Positions 1-12,100 of a stretch of DNA of 64,000 nucleotides are shown piece after piece; the first letter of the stretch is position 1, and every line of letters starts with the position of its first letter. The translations under genes and the position numbers were made by a program. The notes beneath the pieces were generated by a model. The model saw only the letters and a list, made by a program, of their open reading frames with translations. It made no database searches and had not been told where the DNA came from. The DNA comes from Manis javanica (Eukaryota; Chordata; Mammalia; Pholidota; Manidae), in NCBI RefSeq assembly GCF_040802235.1, contig NC_133158.1:162723401-162787400 (forward strand). The letters run 5' to 3'.

Positions 1-119
1 CTCCAGTTTTGCACAAACCTGACTGTGCCTAGAAAGTTCAAAGACATGACAAACCTAACACTCCTAGGTGGGAACTCTGGGTTGTTCCTTCCAGCACACA
101 CCTCACCCCTTCCTCCATT
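1..119. other. Unassigned flank at window start
   Basis: Nothing recognisable beyond ordinary non-coding sequence. Confidence 0.4.
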
Positions 120-640
120 CCCAGAAACCTGGGAACCACTTTGACCTCTCATTCCCTCAGTCCCTACAGCCAGCCAGGACTTTGTCTAGTTGGTTGTGTC
201 TCTGATCCACCTATATTTCTCCATCTCCATGGTCCCCATCCTGGTCTAGACACCAACATCTCCCACCTGGATCATCATAGCAGCTTCCTAATTGGTCTTC
301 CTGCTTTCACTTTTGTTCCCCCATGCCCCTATCCATTCTTCACACAGCAGTCAGAAGGTTCTTAAAATTTAAACTGTCTGATAGCATGCCCCGGCTTAAA
401 ATGGTTTAACAGCTTCCCATTCTATTTTGTGCAAAATCCAGCACCTACTACAGCTTATGGGCCTACATGACCAGTCCCTGCCCTTCTCTTCTAGCCTTCC
501 ATGGACTTTCCTCATTCACTGGGATCTACCTCAACACACCAAGCTCACATTAACCTCAGGGCCTTTACACATGCTGGGTTCTACCTGGAATGATACTTTC
601 TATGACCAGTTTTTTTTTTATCATTAGGTCTCACCTTAAT
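120..640 (+). repeat. L2 LINE 3' fragment, sense
   Basis: The sequence follows the order of mammalian L2 3' regions: a cytosine-rich stretch, then the motif for a mail-in of 'aacagcttcccatt', then 'gcaaaatccagcacct', and finally 'cagggcctttacacatgctg' near 560. It is heavily mutated and non-coding. The small open frames here are relics or chance. Confidence 0.6.
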
Positions 641-759
641 GAATGAATATTGGATAGCAGTGACCAAAGCAAACATCCAATACTGTGGCACCAACTGACA
701 TCAAGGACTTTTGCCATTCCAGAAGGTCAGCTCCAGCAAGGCTGGGTCATGGAGGCAGT

Positions 760-870
760 GGGCATAGTGGAAGGAGCTCAACAGGGAGTCTGGAAGACCT
801 GCCTCCAGGCTCAGCTGTGTGACCAGGGCTAAGGTTCCTGTAGTTGAACTGGAGTATGTCTATGGTTTCT
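760..870 (+). repeat. MIR SINE fragment, sense (partial)
   Basis: A short piece resembling the MIR core: 'gtggaaggagctc', 'gtctggaagacctg', 'ctgtgtgaccagggctaa'. The 3' end is decayed. Confidence 0.45.
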
Positions 871-2365
871 TTTAGGTTCCAGCCCTCAACAACCTCGAAA
901 ACAACTGCAGGTCTGTGAGAACGTGTTCCGACCTTTTGGAATGGAGCGGCTGTGGAGACAAGGTTTGACACTCCAGCTTCCCCTCTCCTGTTCTGGGATT
1001 GCTCCTAGAAGAATAGGGTCTGACAGTGCTGAGCCTCCCATCCCACCCAAGCCTCAGGGCCTGGCTGTGCCTACAGGGCCCTCCCAGCAGCTGCTTTGGG
1101 CAGAGGAGCGGTCATCTTGAAGGAATGTGCTGCAGCAGGGGGTCCTGAGCTGTGAAGCCTGCTCCGACTGATTCTGCTCAGTAGACATGCATCCTTCCCC
1201 CTTGGGGAAGATGCAAACAACCTGCTGTCCACATCTATAAATTATGAAGTCGTTTTCTGGTTTCAGTATCACTGAATTTTACTTTATTCACCGAAATTAG
1301 TAGGTTTCATATGGACAGAACACTAGTCTAGTCCTTTATGGAGAGATAAAGCTATCTGCACTGGATGTGCTGTAAGGCCTCTTCTTCCCAATGAGGTAGT
1401 GTAACTCCAGGGGGAAAATCTTGGGGCAAAAATACCTTTGAAACTGAAATCAAAGGAAGAAATAAAGCTTAAGAAACCCGTCTATTTCTTATAAGCAGCT
1501 GTCCTGACTCGCTCTTGACCAGGCTACAGCAGAAGAGAGCTCCATTCAACCTCTCCTGTCCCTCACAGGCCCCTGTAATTACCTATTGATATGTAGATGG
1601 ACTAATTCTCTCCACCCCTTGGAAACATCTATTGATATGGAGTTGCACCAAAGCCAGGCAAGAGATTCTGGAAATATTGCAATTTCACCCACAGGTGGTG
1701 TCAGGGGTACTTCCCTTCACGCAGGGTTCTTTCCTGCATGTCTGGAAGGCCTTGCTCCTTGATGGCAAGAAAAGTCCCAGCACTCCTCAGCTGTGAATCA
1801 TCTTACTTTCCTCAGAACCCTAAGACCACGTTACCTCTAAGCTCCTTTAATCATACTGGCAAGGGATGTATCTTTTGGGGTGTCTGCCTACCTCACACTG
1901 CCTTTTATTTGGACAGAGTGCCACCCTGCCACCACAGGAGAGGAGTCCTGGAGCTGGTTACACAGATGACCTGTCTCCATATAGCCTCCCCCACAGCTGC
2001 TTGGACCAAGCTGGACAGCAGACCCAAGGTACACCAGCTGAGCTCTCTGCCCCAGGAATTCTACTCTGGGTCTGAAAGGCAATAATTTCAAGCAGTGTTT
2101 TGGGGTGTGGCCGGACCCAAGGCATATGGGGAGCCATGTGCTGCAGAAAGTATTGGCCAAGAGAGAGAGGAATGAGGGGGAAGGAGGGGTTGAGGTGCTG
2201 CTTCCATGTCTCATGCCAGTCCTTGGGGAGACCAGCTGCTCTGTACTTCCCTGGGTCCTGGAGTCACATCTGTACCATTCTCCTTGACACTTCAATGGCT
2301 TATGTCAGTTACCAGTTCTAGCTAATCTGAGAAGGTGTCTGACTCAGTTGGGTATTTGTTGAGTG
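871..2365. other. Unassigned sequence, no gene seen
   Basis: Mixed-composition DNA without a repeat family I can name. The longest frames (115 aa at 1,738-2,085 and 135 aa on the minus strand at 1,888-2,295) overlap each other, have no recognisable domain and look like chance. Confidence 0.4.
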
Positions 2366-2490
2366 TATTTTAGTTGTTCATCTTTCTTCTGAGGGTTAAG
2401 CTTCTGGAAGGCAGGACTCTGAGTCCACACATCTTTGTATCCTCGAGGTACCTCGTGCTGTCTAAGTAGGAATTCAACTACAAATTTGCC
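2366..2490 (+). repeat. L2 LINE 3' terminus, sense
   Basis: This matches the L2 tail pattern 'aagcttctggaaggcagg', then 'catctttgtatcct', then a relic of 'gcacctagcacagt'. Confidence 0.5.
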
Positions 2491-2689
2491 AAATAAACTG
2501 GCTCTTACCCTAGAAAATATATCCAGATGACCTTATTTATATTATTTGTGAAAGAGAACTACGCATATAAATTACATTTTCCAGAAACTGTGATTATTCT
2601 TAAAAGCACTTAGTATTTAAATAATGAATACTTAAGGAAGTTATCATTTTAATGCAAACTTGGGTGACCATGTTGTGTACATAACAATT

Positions 2690-3015
2690 TTTGTCAGAAT
2701 CCTCTGCTCCAGAACCTTCAATGGCTCCCATTGCCTACTAAGTTATATTCAAAGTCCTGGAGCTGCATTCAAGACCCCCCAGAATATGGTCCAGGGTTCC
2801 TTTCCACTCTGTCTCCCACCTCTGACCGCTGTCACATTAGAACTGCTCCTAGGCCTTCCTCTTACCATTTTGCACAGACTTGTTTTATTACTTACAATGC
2901 CCTCCTTTCGTCTTTAATTTCAAAGACCTTAACTTCTTAACTTCTTGGAGACCAGTTTAGAATTTCACATCTCTTTATAAGGCCTTTTCTGATTGATATC
3001 AATTCCTGCTCTCTT
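2690..3015 (+). repeat. L2 LINE 3' fragment, sense
   Basis: It carries the L2 landmarks 'ttcaatggctcccattgcct', 'attcaaagtcctgg' and 'ttttgcacagacttg', followed by the relic of the 'aggccttccctga' block (here 'ggccttttctgattga'). Heavily diverged. Confidence 0.65.
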
Positions 3016-4435
3016 CCTCCAGAACCTCTCAAAACAGAGGGCAAAGGACCACAGTAGGGAGGGAAACATACATGCAGGGATAAAATCTCAAAAAATGAGG
3101 GTCAAGAAGTGATTCAGATCCAAACAAACCATTCTATCAATTAAATAATTTCAATAAACTCATCCTGAGTATTTATAATATGCAGTCACTGTGACAATTG
3201 CTAAGGTTTCCTTAATCTTCCAGGGGCCCCTGCCCCACAATTGTTGACACAGACAATTGGTGTTTCCTCAATCTTTTGTAAAAGGATAGGGAACTATAGT
3301 TTCAAGTAGCCTTTGCCCACTAGACTGAAGGCCTTTCACCCATTCCTGTAGAGACATTCTGGAGCCTTTAATAAATAAGAACTCTGAGAGTTTAAGTATT
3401 GGAGACCATGGGAACACAGAGAAAACCTGCTAAGCCTAAGGAAATCATGGAAGACTTCCTAGAGGAGGTAGATTGAGTTAAATTTGAAAATAAGGATGAA
3501 TTTGTTTCCTGGCAATGCATGTTAGGTTGCCTTTGTGATCTGCTGACCACACCCTTTCTCTCCCCTGAGGCTTGAAAGGTCACTGAAGTTTGTATGGTTC
3601 TCCTGCAGACCCTTTAGATAGACCAGAAATTCCCCACTGACACTTATGTGTATATTTAACCCTTCTGTACTTTATTTGCTAAAGAGCAGCAGCATCTCCA
3701 CATTTATTTCTGGTGCTAATTCAGACTTTCAGAAAATGAATTTGCTGAAGGTGAGGGGCCACCAGACCCAGGGTGACAGTTAGTCAAGATCAGCATTTCC
3801 TGTTTTCTGCATTCAGCGTCTTACTATGGCTGGCAAATAGCCATACTGCATGGCTCGTGCCTGCTACATAAGTCTCTTTGGGTCATAGAAAACTCTACAA
3901 TATTCATTTTTCAGAAATCGAAGATTTTCCTTCAGGTAACGCATCAAGATTTACAGTACCTTGGACAAAATTAGGCATTGGATTAGGAATTCAATGCATG
4001 ACAATCTATCTTCCTTCCAGGGACATATTGTTGCACAAATCAGAAAATCATAGCCTGGCTGTATAATCCACAGCATTTCATTCCAGAAATCATATTATAG
4101 CCAGAGTGATAAGGCCTATTGAAGCTGTGGATAGCATTTCCTGAGGTTTCTGAATAGCTATACTTCCTGGAAACCCTAGTGGCTTTTCCAAACACATTTA
4201 AGGATTTTGTAGTGGTTCTCTCTGAGGACGCCAGTGACCGCTGAGTCCGGTGGGAAGCTTTCCCTCCTTGCCTTGACCAAACTCTCTGCAGCATTTGTCA
4301 CTGCTCTCTTCCCTCAGCCTCCAGGGCCCCCTGCCTTTGGAGTTTTCCTCCATCTCTGGATGCTGCTTCTGTCCCCTAAGTGACTTTTTCTAATTTCTGC
4401 TGTCTCTTGGTGTTGCTGGAAATTCTGTGCTAGGT
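3016..4435. other. Unassigned sequence, no gene seen
   Basis: No gene or confident repeat. A segment near 3,405-3,500 looks like a worn interspersed repeat, but I cannot name it. Confidence 0.35.
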
Positions 4436-6500
4436 ATTTTTCCTCATCTTGCAGCGCCCCCACCCCCGGATGGTCTCCTGCATTCCCACGGCCTCAACAC
4501 CCATCTCCAAGCTGCCAGCTCCCAAGTCTGCATCTCCAGCTTGGCCATGGCTCTTTGGTCTTATGCCCGGAGCTCCCACTGCCCACTGGAAATCAATGTA
4601 CTGGATACCCTGCAGGCATGGGAAGTTCAGAACACCCCAAAGAGAACCTGTGACACAGCAGTCCAAAGGGAGAATCAGGATTAATCTTATCAGGCTTCCA
4701 TCACTGTGGACCCCAGTTGCTGGGATCCTCACTCACCTTACAGGTCCATCAGCTTGATGTGGCCCCAGTTCCCCACTGGTCAACCTCCTCTACACTGCCC
4801 CGTGCCCTCCAGAAAGCATAGACCTCTTCTCTGAATGGTCCCTCTACCTTCTTGCTTTCACTGACACCTCATTTTCCCCAAGAACATTGACTTCCTCAGT
4901 AGCCTTATCAAGAGGAGACTACTTTTCTCTTTCAGAACCTAGACTTGAGACAGATGTCCTCTTTGCTCTTTATTGCCATTTCCTGATGCTCATCTTTCTT
5001 CCATCCTGTTTGGCCTCCATCCTGTTTGACTTGCATATTATCGGATTATACACAGTCTAGCCTTATTTGTTGTGATTATATATTGTCCTCTGCTTCACTC
5101 TTCTTCAGGTATCAGTCATCCAAGATTTATACCTGGATCACTGTATTTCCGTCCTCCACTATTCCTGCCATCATTTTTGGTGACTTTAGCATTCATGGAC
5201 TGAGGTTCCAGCTTCTTGACCTCTTGGTTGCTTAACTGTTTAACCACCCACCCCACCCTCCTTAATTCATGCCTGAGGTCTCAGTCCAGATATTTCCATC
5301 TGTGAGAGGCTGGGGCTCATTTACCTGTTCTGGATTGACTCCTCCCCTACCCCCGGCCATGATATCTTCCTCCACTCGACCTCAATCACCCTCTTCCCAT
5401 GGGCACACAGAAGACCTTCTCTTTTGTAATTACTGTAACTTCAAAGTCTTCACTTAAAGAATAGCAAACTCACTGACCACCACCAGCTTCCCCATTTGTT
5501 TCCTTTAGTGCCTCCACCCTGGCAATTCCTGGACTCCCTGTGATTCTAACATTTTGCCCTGCCACATTTTTACTACCCATCAATCCTCTTCTTATTTTCA
5601 AACTTATAGTTCATCACTACTAACTAGTAGGTGAATACACCCTTGCTTCTCTTTCCTTTCACTGTATTTTCTGGAAAAAAACAAATCCTGTTGGTTAAAG
5701 CCAACTTTCAACCCATTCTACACCTGGAGAAAAACATCAGGTCATATTTAAAGTTGTCATCACATATCTTAAGTGAGTCCCCAGATCAAGACAATGTTTC
5801 ACACTTTTCCTCTTTTCTCAAACTTTCAGCATCTTCTTACTCTCAGCTTGTGATCTTCTTCTTTCACTGGTAAAGTAGAAGAAATAAGAAAATTGTCTCA
5901 ATCTCCTACCAGAACATCCATCAGCATTAGGGGTCCAAATGATCTGCCTTTCTCCTCAAAATAGTGGATGCACTACTCCTGCTCCTGTCTGACGCTTATG
6001 AATTTTTCTCCTAGGGTTTTCTTTTCCGCTCTCTCTTATTAAATGTAAATTCCCTTCTCTGTAGGCTCATTTTCATCAGCATACAAGCATGCTGTGATTT
6101 TAACAATGAAACCTTCCTTGACCCCATATTCCTCTCTACTGCCCTATTTCTTTGCTTCCCTTTATAGTAAAGCTCTTTGAGAGAGTATATATTCACTGTC
6201 TCCACTACCTCACCTCCCATTTTTTTGAGCCCACTCCAAATAGGTTTTGTCTTCACCACATTATTGACTCCACTTTTGTTGAGATCAATAATCTCCATGT
6301 TGCCAAATCCAATAATCTAGTCTCAGTCTTTGTGTTCATCTCTTAGCAGCATTTGCATTGCTAGTCACTCCCTTTCTTGAAGCCCTTTCTTCACTTGACC
6401 TCCATGATACCAGGGTGGACTTCTCTCCTGCAGTCTAGACTCTGGCTACCTCTCCAACATCCCCATTTGTATGCCTAATTCCACATTCAACAGTGCTGTT
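4436..6500 (+). repeat. L2 LINE body remnants including endonuclease-region code
   Basis: Much of this stretch reads like decayed L2 sense-strand coding sequence. At 5,173-5,208 the frame gives FGDFSIHG, a relic of the GDFNIH-type motif of the L2 apurinic endonuclease. Downstream, 5,359-5,440 ('tcctccactcgacctcaatc', then 'cccatgggcacacag') follows the expected L2 order. The reading frame is destroyed by stops and indels. A short foreign segment interrupts it at about 5,225-5,350. Confidence 0.6.
5271..5340 (+). repeat. Local direct repeat, copy A (partner 7,581-7,650)
   Basis: Seventy bases that match 7,581-7,650 with six or seven substitutions and one indel by hand alignment. It sits inside the L2 body where L2 sequence should run on, so it looks inserted. 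The partner lies in natural L2 3'-end context and is the likelier source. Confidence 0.65.
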
Positions 6501-6509
6501 GATTTCCAC

Positions 6510-6730
6510 CCAACCCCATGTCTGAATCTTGGCTCAACCATTCATGAGTTATGAAATATTGGAAAAAAATACATATTATATCTGTGCCTCCATATCCTAT
6601 CTGTAAATTAGGTGTACTAATTTAACCTAATTTATTGATGTTGTAATGATGATTAAATGAGGTAATAACATAAGAAGCACTGATCTTAACGTCTAGCATA
6701 CAGTCAGTGCTCAATAAATGACCGTTCTTC
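6510..6730 (+). repeat. MIR SINE, sense, near full length
   Basis: It shows 'tgtctgaatcttggct', a decayed 'gtgcctcc...atctgtaaattagg' core, 'ttgtaatgatgattaaatga', and the tail 'gtcagtgctcaataaatg'. The order is that of MIR followed by its L2-shared end. Confidence 0.75.
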
Positions 6731-7257
6731 TTGTGTTCCTGCCCCACGCTGGTGGGTGCCTCCTCTTTGGTGTTCTTCATTCAGTGAGTGGCACCACCTA
6801 GTCTCCCTGGTCAGAGCCTGACACCCCCCTTGATTCCTTCCTAGTCCTGGCCTCTGACATCAATTAGTAACCAAGAACTCTCAAGGCTACCTCTGAAATA
6901 TTTCTCACCCCACCCCCTTTTCCCAGCCCTGCTGTCTCTTCTTCAGTTCATCCCCTGCCTGGCAGCAGCTTCATATTGGTTTTCCAGTCCTTCCTCCACA
7001 TGCAGCCAGAGTGAAGTGATCACTTTACCGTGCATGTCTGCTTGTGTCACACCCCTTCAATTTTTCCCCTTTGACCTCAGGAAAAGCACTAAATTACTTA
7101 GCATTACTATGTATCATTCTTAGGATGCAAGATAGTTTAGAATTTGGCCTTGGCTCCCTCTCCCAGCCTCCCCGCTCACTACTTCCCACCGGATCTCCAA
7201 ATCTAAGGCTTAGTTTTTCTGACTCACTTACCATCCCCAAAATTTGCCATGTGTTCT

Positions 7258-7508
7258 TACCTCAAAGCTTTTTTTTTTTCTATTAAGGTATCATTGATAT
7301 ACACTCTTACGAAGGTTTCACAAGAAAAAGAATGTAGTTATGACATTCACCCTTATTATCGAGTCCCCCCCCATACCCCATTGCAGTCCCTGTCCATCAG
7401 TGTAGTAAGATGCCACAGAGTCACTACTTGTCTTCTCTGTGCTACACTGTCTTCCCTGTGACTCCACACACACACCATGTGCACTAATCATGATACCTCA
7501 AAGCTTTT
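7258..7508 (-). mobile_element. Young 5'-truncated L1 3' end with 15-bp target-site duplication
   Basis: The insertion body (7,273-7,493) starts with a T-run on the + strand, the poly(A) tail of a minus-strand L1, followed by L1 3' UTR sequence. The same 15 bases (TACCTCAAAGCTTTT) flank it at 7,258-7,272 and 7,494-7,508. A perfect duplication and intact oligo-T run mark it as one of the youngest insertions here. It has no coding capacity. Confidence 0.85.
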
Positions 7509-7580
7509 GTATATACAATTTCTTTTGTCTAGGATACTGTACTACCTACCTGCCCACCCTCTTTAACTGGCTAACTCCCA

Positions 7581-7650
7581 CCTGGGGTCTCAGCCCACAT
7601 ATTTCCATCTGTAAAGAGGCTGGGGCTAATTTCCCTGTTCTGGATTAACT
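7581..7650 (+). repeat. Local direct repeat, copy B (partner 5,271-5,340)
   Basis: Partner of the 70-bp segment at 5,271. It lies in the L2 3' end where 'ggtctcag' and following bases fit the L2 order, so this is probably the original. Confidence 0.65.
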
Positions 7651-7740
7651 GACCCCTTTCATCAGTGCTTACACAGATTCCTGAACTTCCTTATGGTTTC
7701 CCACTTAAATGATCTGTATCCTCACCAGACTTTGAGCTTC

Positions 7741-8600
7741 TGGAGGGAGGGACCTCATGCTCAAAACTCCTGGAAGAATACACTATTAATGCTTTGACTT
7801 TGGAATACTCTCAGTTTTTTGATATTTTATGTGTGCACCTAATTGGATGCAGTACACCTGTACTTCTAAATTTGCCTGAGAATTAGTTTTTTTGACACTT
7901 CTAATGAGGCTGGGGTATTATATGGTCACTAAGATTCTTTTCTAGTTCTAAAATGCTAGGAGGACTCTGGGATATAGGGGGCCAGGGTCTCAACTACCAG
8001 AATGAAAGGGCTAAAGATACTGGAGGATTCTGAGACCATCTCTACCTGTTCTAAAATTCCAGATAGCTGATTACACTTGTTCCTTTTTCTGTTTAGTTGT
8101 TTGAAAACCATGTAGATGCTATATGAGCAGAAAGTTATTAAACCTCCATGCTGAAGAGCTTTGCTTGAACCATAAGGCAATGGAGAACCACTGATGATTG
8201 TTAAGCATGGAAGTAACCTGGTTTATGTAGTCTTTTAGTAAGTCAGCCTGCAGGAGCAGAGAGGAGGATGCATCTGAGGACAGAGGTGGGAGGGAAGAGG
8301 ACTACTGGAGTTGCTTTCAGGGCACCAGGATCGTCAGCAAGGAGAAGCAAAGTTAGGACGCTTCCCAATGCTGCACACAGCCATGGGTGGGGCCTGTGCC
8401 TCTCAGAGCAATGGGAGAAGCAGACTCCAGCCCTTCCTGCCCCGGTGTTTTGTCTGCCCAGCCACTCACTTTAGCCCCATCACCATGGTCACCTCACCCT
8501 TCTTCCTGACAACCCTACGTCTGGCGCTTTAATGCAGCCCCAGCCAGCTTGCCCCAGGCCCAAGCCCCTTACCCTCCTGTCCCAAACCTGCCCTTCTGCT
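7741..8600. other. Unassigned sequence, no gene seen
   Basis: No gene and no repeat I can name with confidence. Frames of up to 74 codons overlap on both strands and look like chance. Confidence 0.35.
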
Positions 8601-8609
8601 TGCTGTGTT

Positions 8610-9035
8610 TCAGGCACTGGCACCACCATCCACTCAGCTTCCCAAGCTAGAAGCCTGGCCTGGACAACTCCCTGTCCAGTCTACATCCAGTCGACCCTGA
8701 GATCTGCCTATTTTACTCCCTAAATATTTCTGGACTCCACTGCCCTCCGTCCAGCCTCCATTACCCTTGGCCTGGATTACTGCCAAGGATTCCTAGTTAT
8801 TCGGCCTTCGTAGGCTCTCTGTTGGGAACTTGTCAATAATGCCAGAGAGACCCTTCTGGACTGCAGATCCTTCTCCTGAACAGCCACTGCCCACTACCTC
8901 ACCCATCTCTCTATGTGTTCCCACAAGACAGTGGTTCTCTTGGGTTTGTTCTTGTGCCCAGAGCACAGGCCTTGACAGTCTTAGCAGGCACTCACTTATA
9001 TTTGTTGAAGATGTGAATGAAACAATAGGTAACTC
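8610..9035 (+). repeat. L2 LINE 3' fragment, sense
   Basis: 'ggcctggattactgccaagg' (8,769) matches the L2 'tggactactgcaa' block, and the tail 'cttagcaggcactcacttat...tgttgaagatgtgaatga' fits the L2 terminus. The interior is partly deleted. Confidence 0.6.
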
Positions 9036-9049
9036 TTCCCATGTGCCTG

Positions 9050-9185
9050 GCCCTGTGCCTACATGACTTCAGTGAACTAGTTGGCCTTCAAATCATCCCT
9101 ATCAGGGAGTTGTTATGACTATCACACCCTTTAGAGGTGAAGAAATGGAGCTATAAGATTTAATCCCAAATGCATCTTCTGCGGA
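9050..9185 (-). repeat. MIR SINE, antisense
   Basis: The sequence resembles the reverse MIR core: a relic of 'tcatccctatcaggg', then 'gaggtgaagaaatggagc', a version of the usual 'gatgaggaaactgagg'. Strongly decayed. Confidence 0.5.
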
Positions 9186-12100
9186 GTTTGCCTTCTTTAT
9201 AAACACTGAGATCTCCCACTGCCACAATGAAGAGGGCTGGCACCCTTGGCTTATTATCACTGGGGGGCAATTGTCCTCTGGAAATGAACTATGGGTGGGG
9301 AGCAGGTTCAGGGGCTTTCCTGATTGCATTTTTAGCTCCCCTTCTTTTACATGGAGGCTACAAGCCTGACTCCTCCTCAGTCCATGTCCAGGCACATATC
9401 ACCTCTCCTCTTCCCTGCCCCTGGACAGGGGCTTTGGATTACCCTCTCTGTCCCTGTTGCTTCCCTTGAACGACCTCTGATGAAGCATGCTGCAGTTTCT
9501 GGGAGAACACTGTGGAAATAAACCCTGAAGGCTGCCACATCCCAAAGCCCAGCCCTGCTGAGGTCAGGGAGCCTTTCCCTATAGCCTGGCTCACTACTCT
9601 CTGTGGCTAGAGTCATCAGTCCATCCTGATCCAGAGTGGGACAGGTGGTAGCTCTGCACTGTGTTTTATACTGTGCACAGCTTAGCCTAGCTCAGGCCTG
9701 GGGCATAGCAAGGAGGTCAGTAAATATTTGCTGAATCAATTGAGAACCATCCTGCAAGCAGACATTTGTGATTTGCTGCCCAGCTTGCTGGGGGATGTTC
9801 CAGCCATTCCCGGGAGGAGGGTTTTGTATAAAATATCCACTGACTCTGCCTCTCAGAGTCCAGGTAGGGTAAACACCTTGTGAGACCCAGAAGATTAACC
9901 TACAAGAACAAATCATTGTAATACCTGAATTGCTCCTGTGGAAGCCCGAAGCCGTTTTCCCATGTGGTACTCTGTTGAGAAGCAGGACTGGTTCATGTTT
10001 ATTTCCGTATCAGTGAATCAAATCTCAGTTTCTATAAGGCTTGCATATCCTGGAAAAAAATAGTTTGTGTGTGTGCATGTGTGCATGGTATTTTAAGGTT
10101 AAAGGGATTAGCCTCTCTGAGAGTCCAAAATTCTTAGGAGGTTTGTGTTTGTAAGTCTGAGACTCTGCAATGTCTGAGATGTGATTCTCTCTTCAATACC
10201 TAATCAATGGTCGTTGGTCATGTTACTACTTCCTGTAATGGACACTTGTAATTCAGTCTTAATTTTTAACATTCTTCTGAAAAGCAAAACCTTGTCGTAA
10301 GAGGAAACATTTCTTATGTATGTTATCTTTAGCCTCATTTGAAGTGATCTGCATTAGCTGTAACTTCTTTGTTAGGTAGAGGAAGAGGGCAGCTGCTGCA
10401 ATGCCCATTTGTGTACTTCCACTTGTTGCCAGGCTGTCACATGGCACAGGTAACACCCTGAACACAGGGCCAGGCAGAGCTCTGCAGTTGGGAGGGCAGA
10501 GAGCCTAGAGTTTGGCAAAGAGCTTGGCAAAGAATACTCTGCCAGCTCAGGCAAGGAGGCACTTGGCAAATGGAGGCTTCCAATGGCCTGCAAGACACAT
10601 CATGGTCTGAGGACAGAGGAACAGAGTGGATTCCAAATCGCCTGCCATCAGGGGCTTGGGTGGAAATGGCAAAATCAGACACTTACTCAAGTAGCCAGTG
10701 TAATTTCGAGATTTCTCTCCAGGCCACAGGAACACAGCTTGTCCATAACTCCCATCTCTTTTTGAGTTATCAGTTTTTACAGGATATGTGCCCTGTTCTA
10801 TGAGAGCTATTGGACCATGGGCCAGAAAAACCAGATTCACCTCTTTGCAGAAGTCCATTTTTATTTCCTTCAATGACAGTCCAATTTTACTTTTATTAGA
10901 AGTGAAAATTCTGTGCCTCTTGAGTGCATTTTTCATGCACGGAAGCATGTTTTTTCTCTGTAGTCTTTGAATAGGTGTGAGATTTAGAGTTTTCTCACCA
11001 GCTGGGGGCCAGCTCTGCTCTATCAGGAGTAGATACGATCTTGAGGGAGGGATCTTGGCACGAATTAAGTCAAGTCACCTCCTGGTCTTACCAAACACCT
11101 ACCTCCATTCTATTCTGCTCTCATCTTCTCACCACCACCAGGAGAGGCTTCCACCTTCCCCCAAGTCAATCCGTCTTGCCTGTGCAAAGAATTCCAGGTG
11201 GAAATAAACCCAGGATTAAGCAGAACTGCAATGGCATGTCTCAAAACAATGTGCCCCTTGGGATTGTTCCAGTTTTACAGGACTATTTGTTTTCCAGAAA
11301 CCTCCCTTTGTAGTTGGATGAAATGTATTTGGAGAGGCAGTGCCTGCAGGGGCTAATTGGAGCTGGAATCTCAATGCCTTGCTGTCATTTCTTGGATTGA
11401 AAACCCAATTGGCAGGAGGAGATCTAGGATCTGCAGACAGGGAGCCATCGGATATGCCTCCAGACGGCACATGGCTGCTTTCCTTGGTATTTTAAGAAGC
11501 TGTCTGTCTTGGGCTCTAGACAATCATTATTTCCCCACAATTTATAGAGAACTGGCGGGTGAAAATGATCTCCTATTTTATAGCCTTGATTCCATCCATG
11601 TTCAGCCTGCTCCCAGGACATTAGCCCCAGGAACCTGGAATCTTGGAGTCGGGAGGTGAAGGGCTCTCCTAAGTCAACCTCTGCAACAGCAGGCCTGGTT
11701 TTAGTTTCCCTATCTGATTTGTTTATTCTTGCTTCTAAAACCTCTTTCAGAGAGACTCAGCTTGAAGTCTGTTCTTTGGGGAGTCCTCCCTATGCGGAAA
11801 GTCTCTCTTCCATGGATTGATGACAGAGCACAGCGCACAGCTGTGAAAACACAACGGCAGGATCTGACCGACTTGGGAAATTGTTCCGTTGAAAAGTGAC
11901 AAGACAGAGACTAAATCAGGAACATGCCCATACTTGCTCCCTGACCTGAGGATGACAAATTAGGCCTTGGAGAGAGGTTGTCTTTTCAGACAATTCTCAC
12001 CCGTATCCCCACCAGGCACCCTGTGTCCTGTGGAGGCTCCAACAGTTGTCTCAAATACCCTTTGAGATATATTTGGAAAAGAAATTTTTACAAACCCCAT

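Larger units (their letters stand above)
6900..7740 (+). repeat. L2 LINE 3' end, sense, split by a young L1 insertion
   Basis: L2 landmarks run from 'ttttccagtccttcctccac' (6,979) through 'ttgtgtcacacccctt' to the promoter-like 'gagcttctggagggaggg' block near 7,735. Between 7,273 and 7,493 a younger L1 fragment with a 15-bp duplication interrupts it. Confidence 0.65.
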
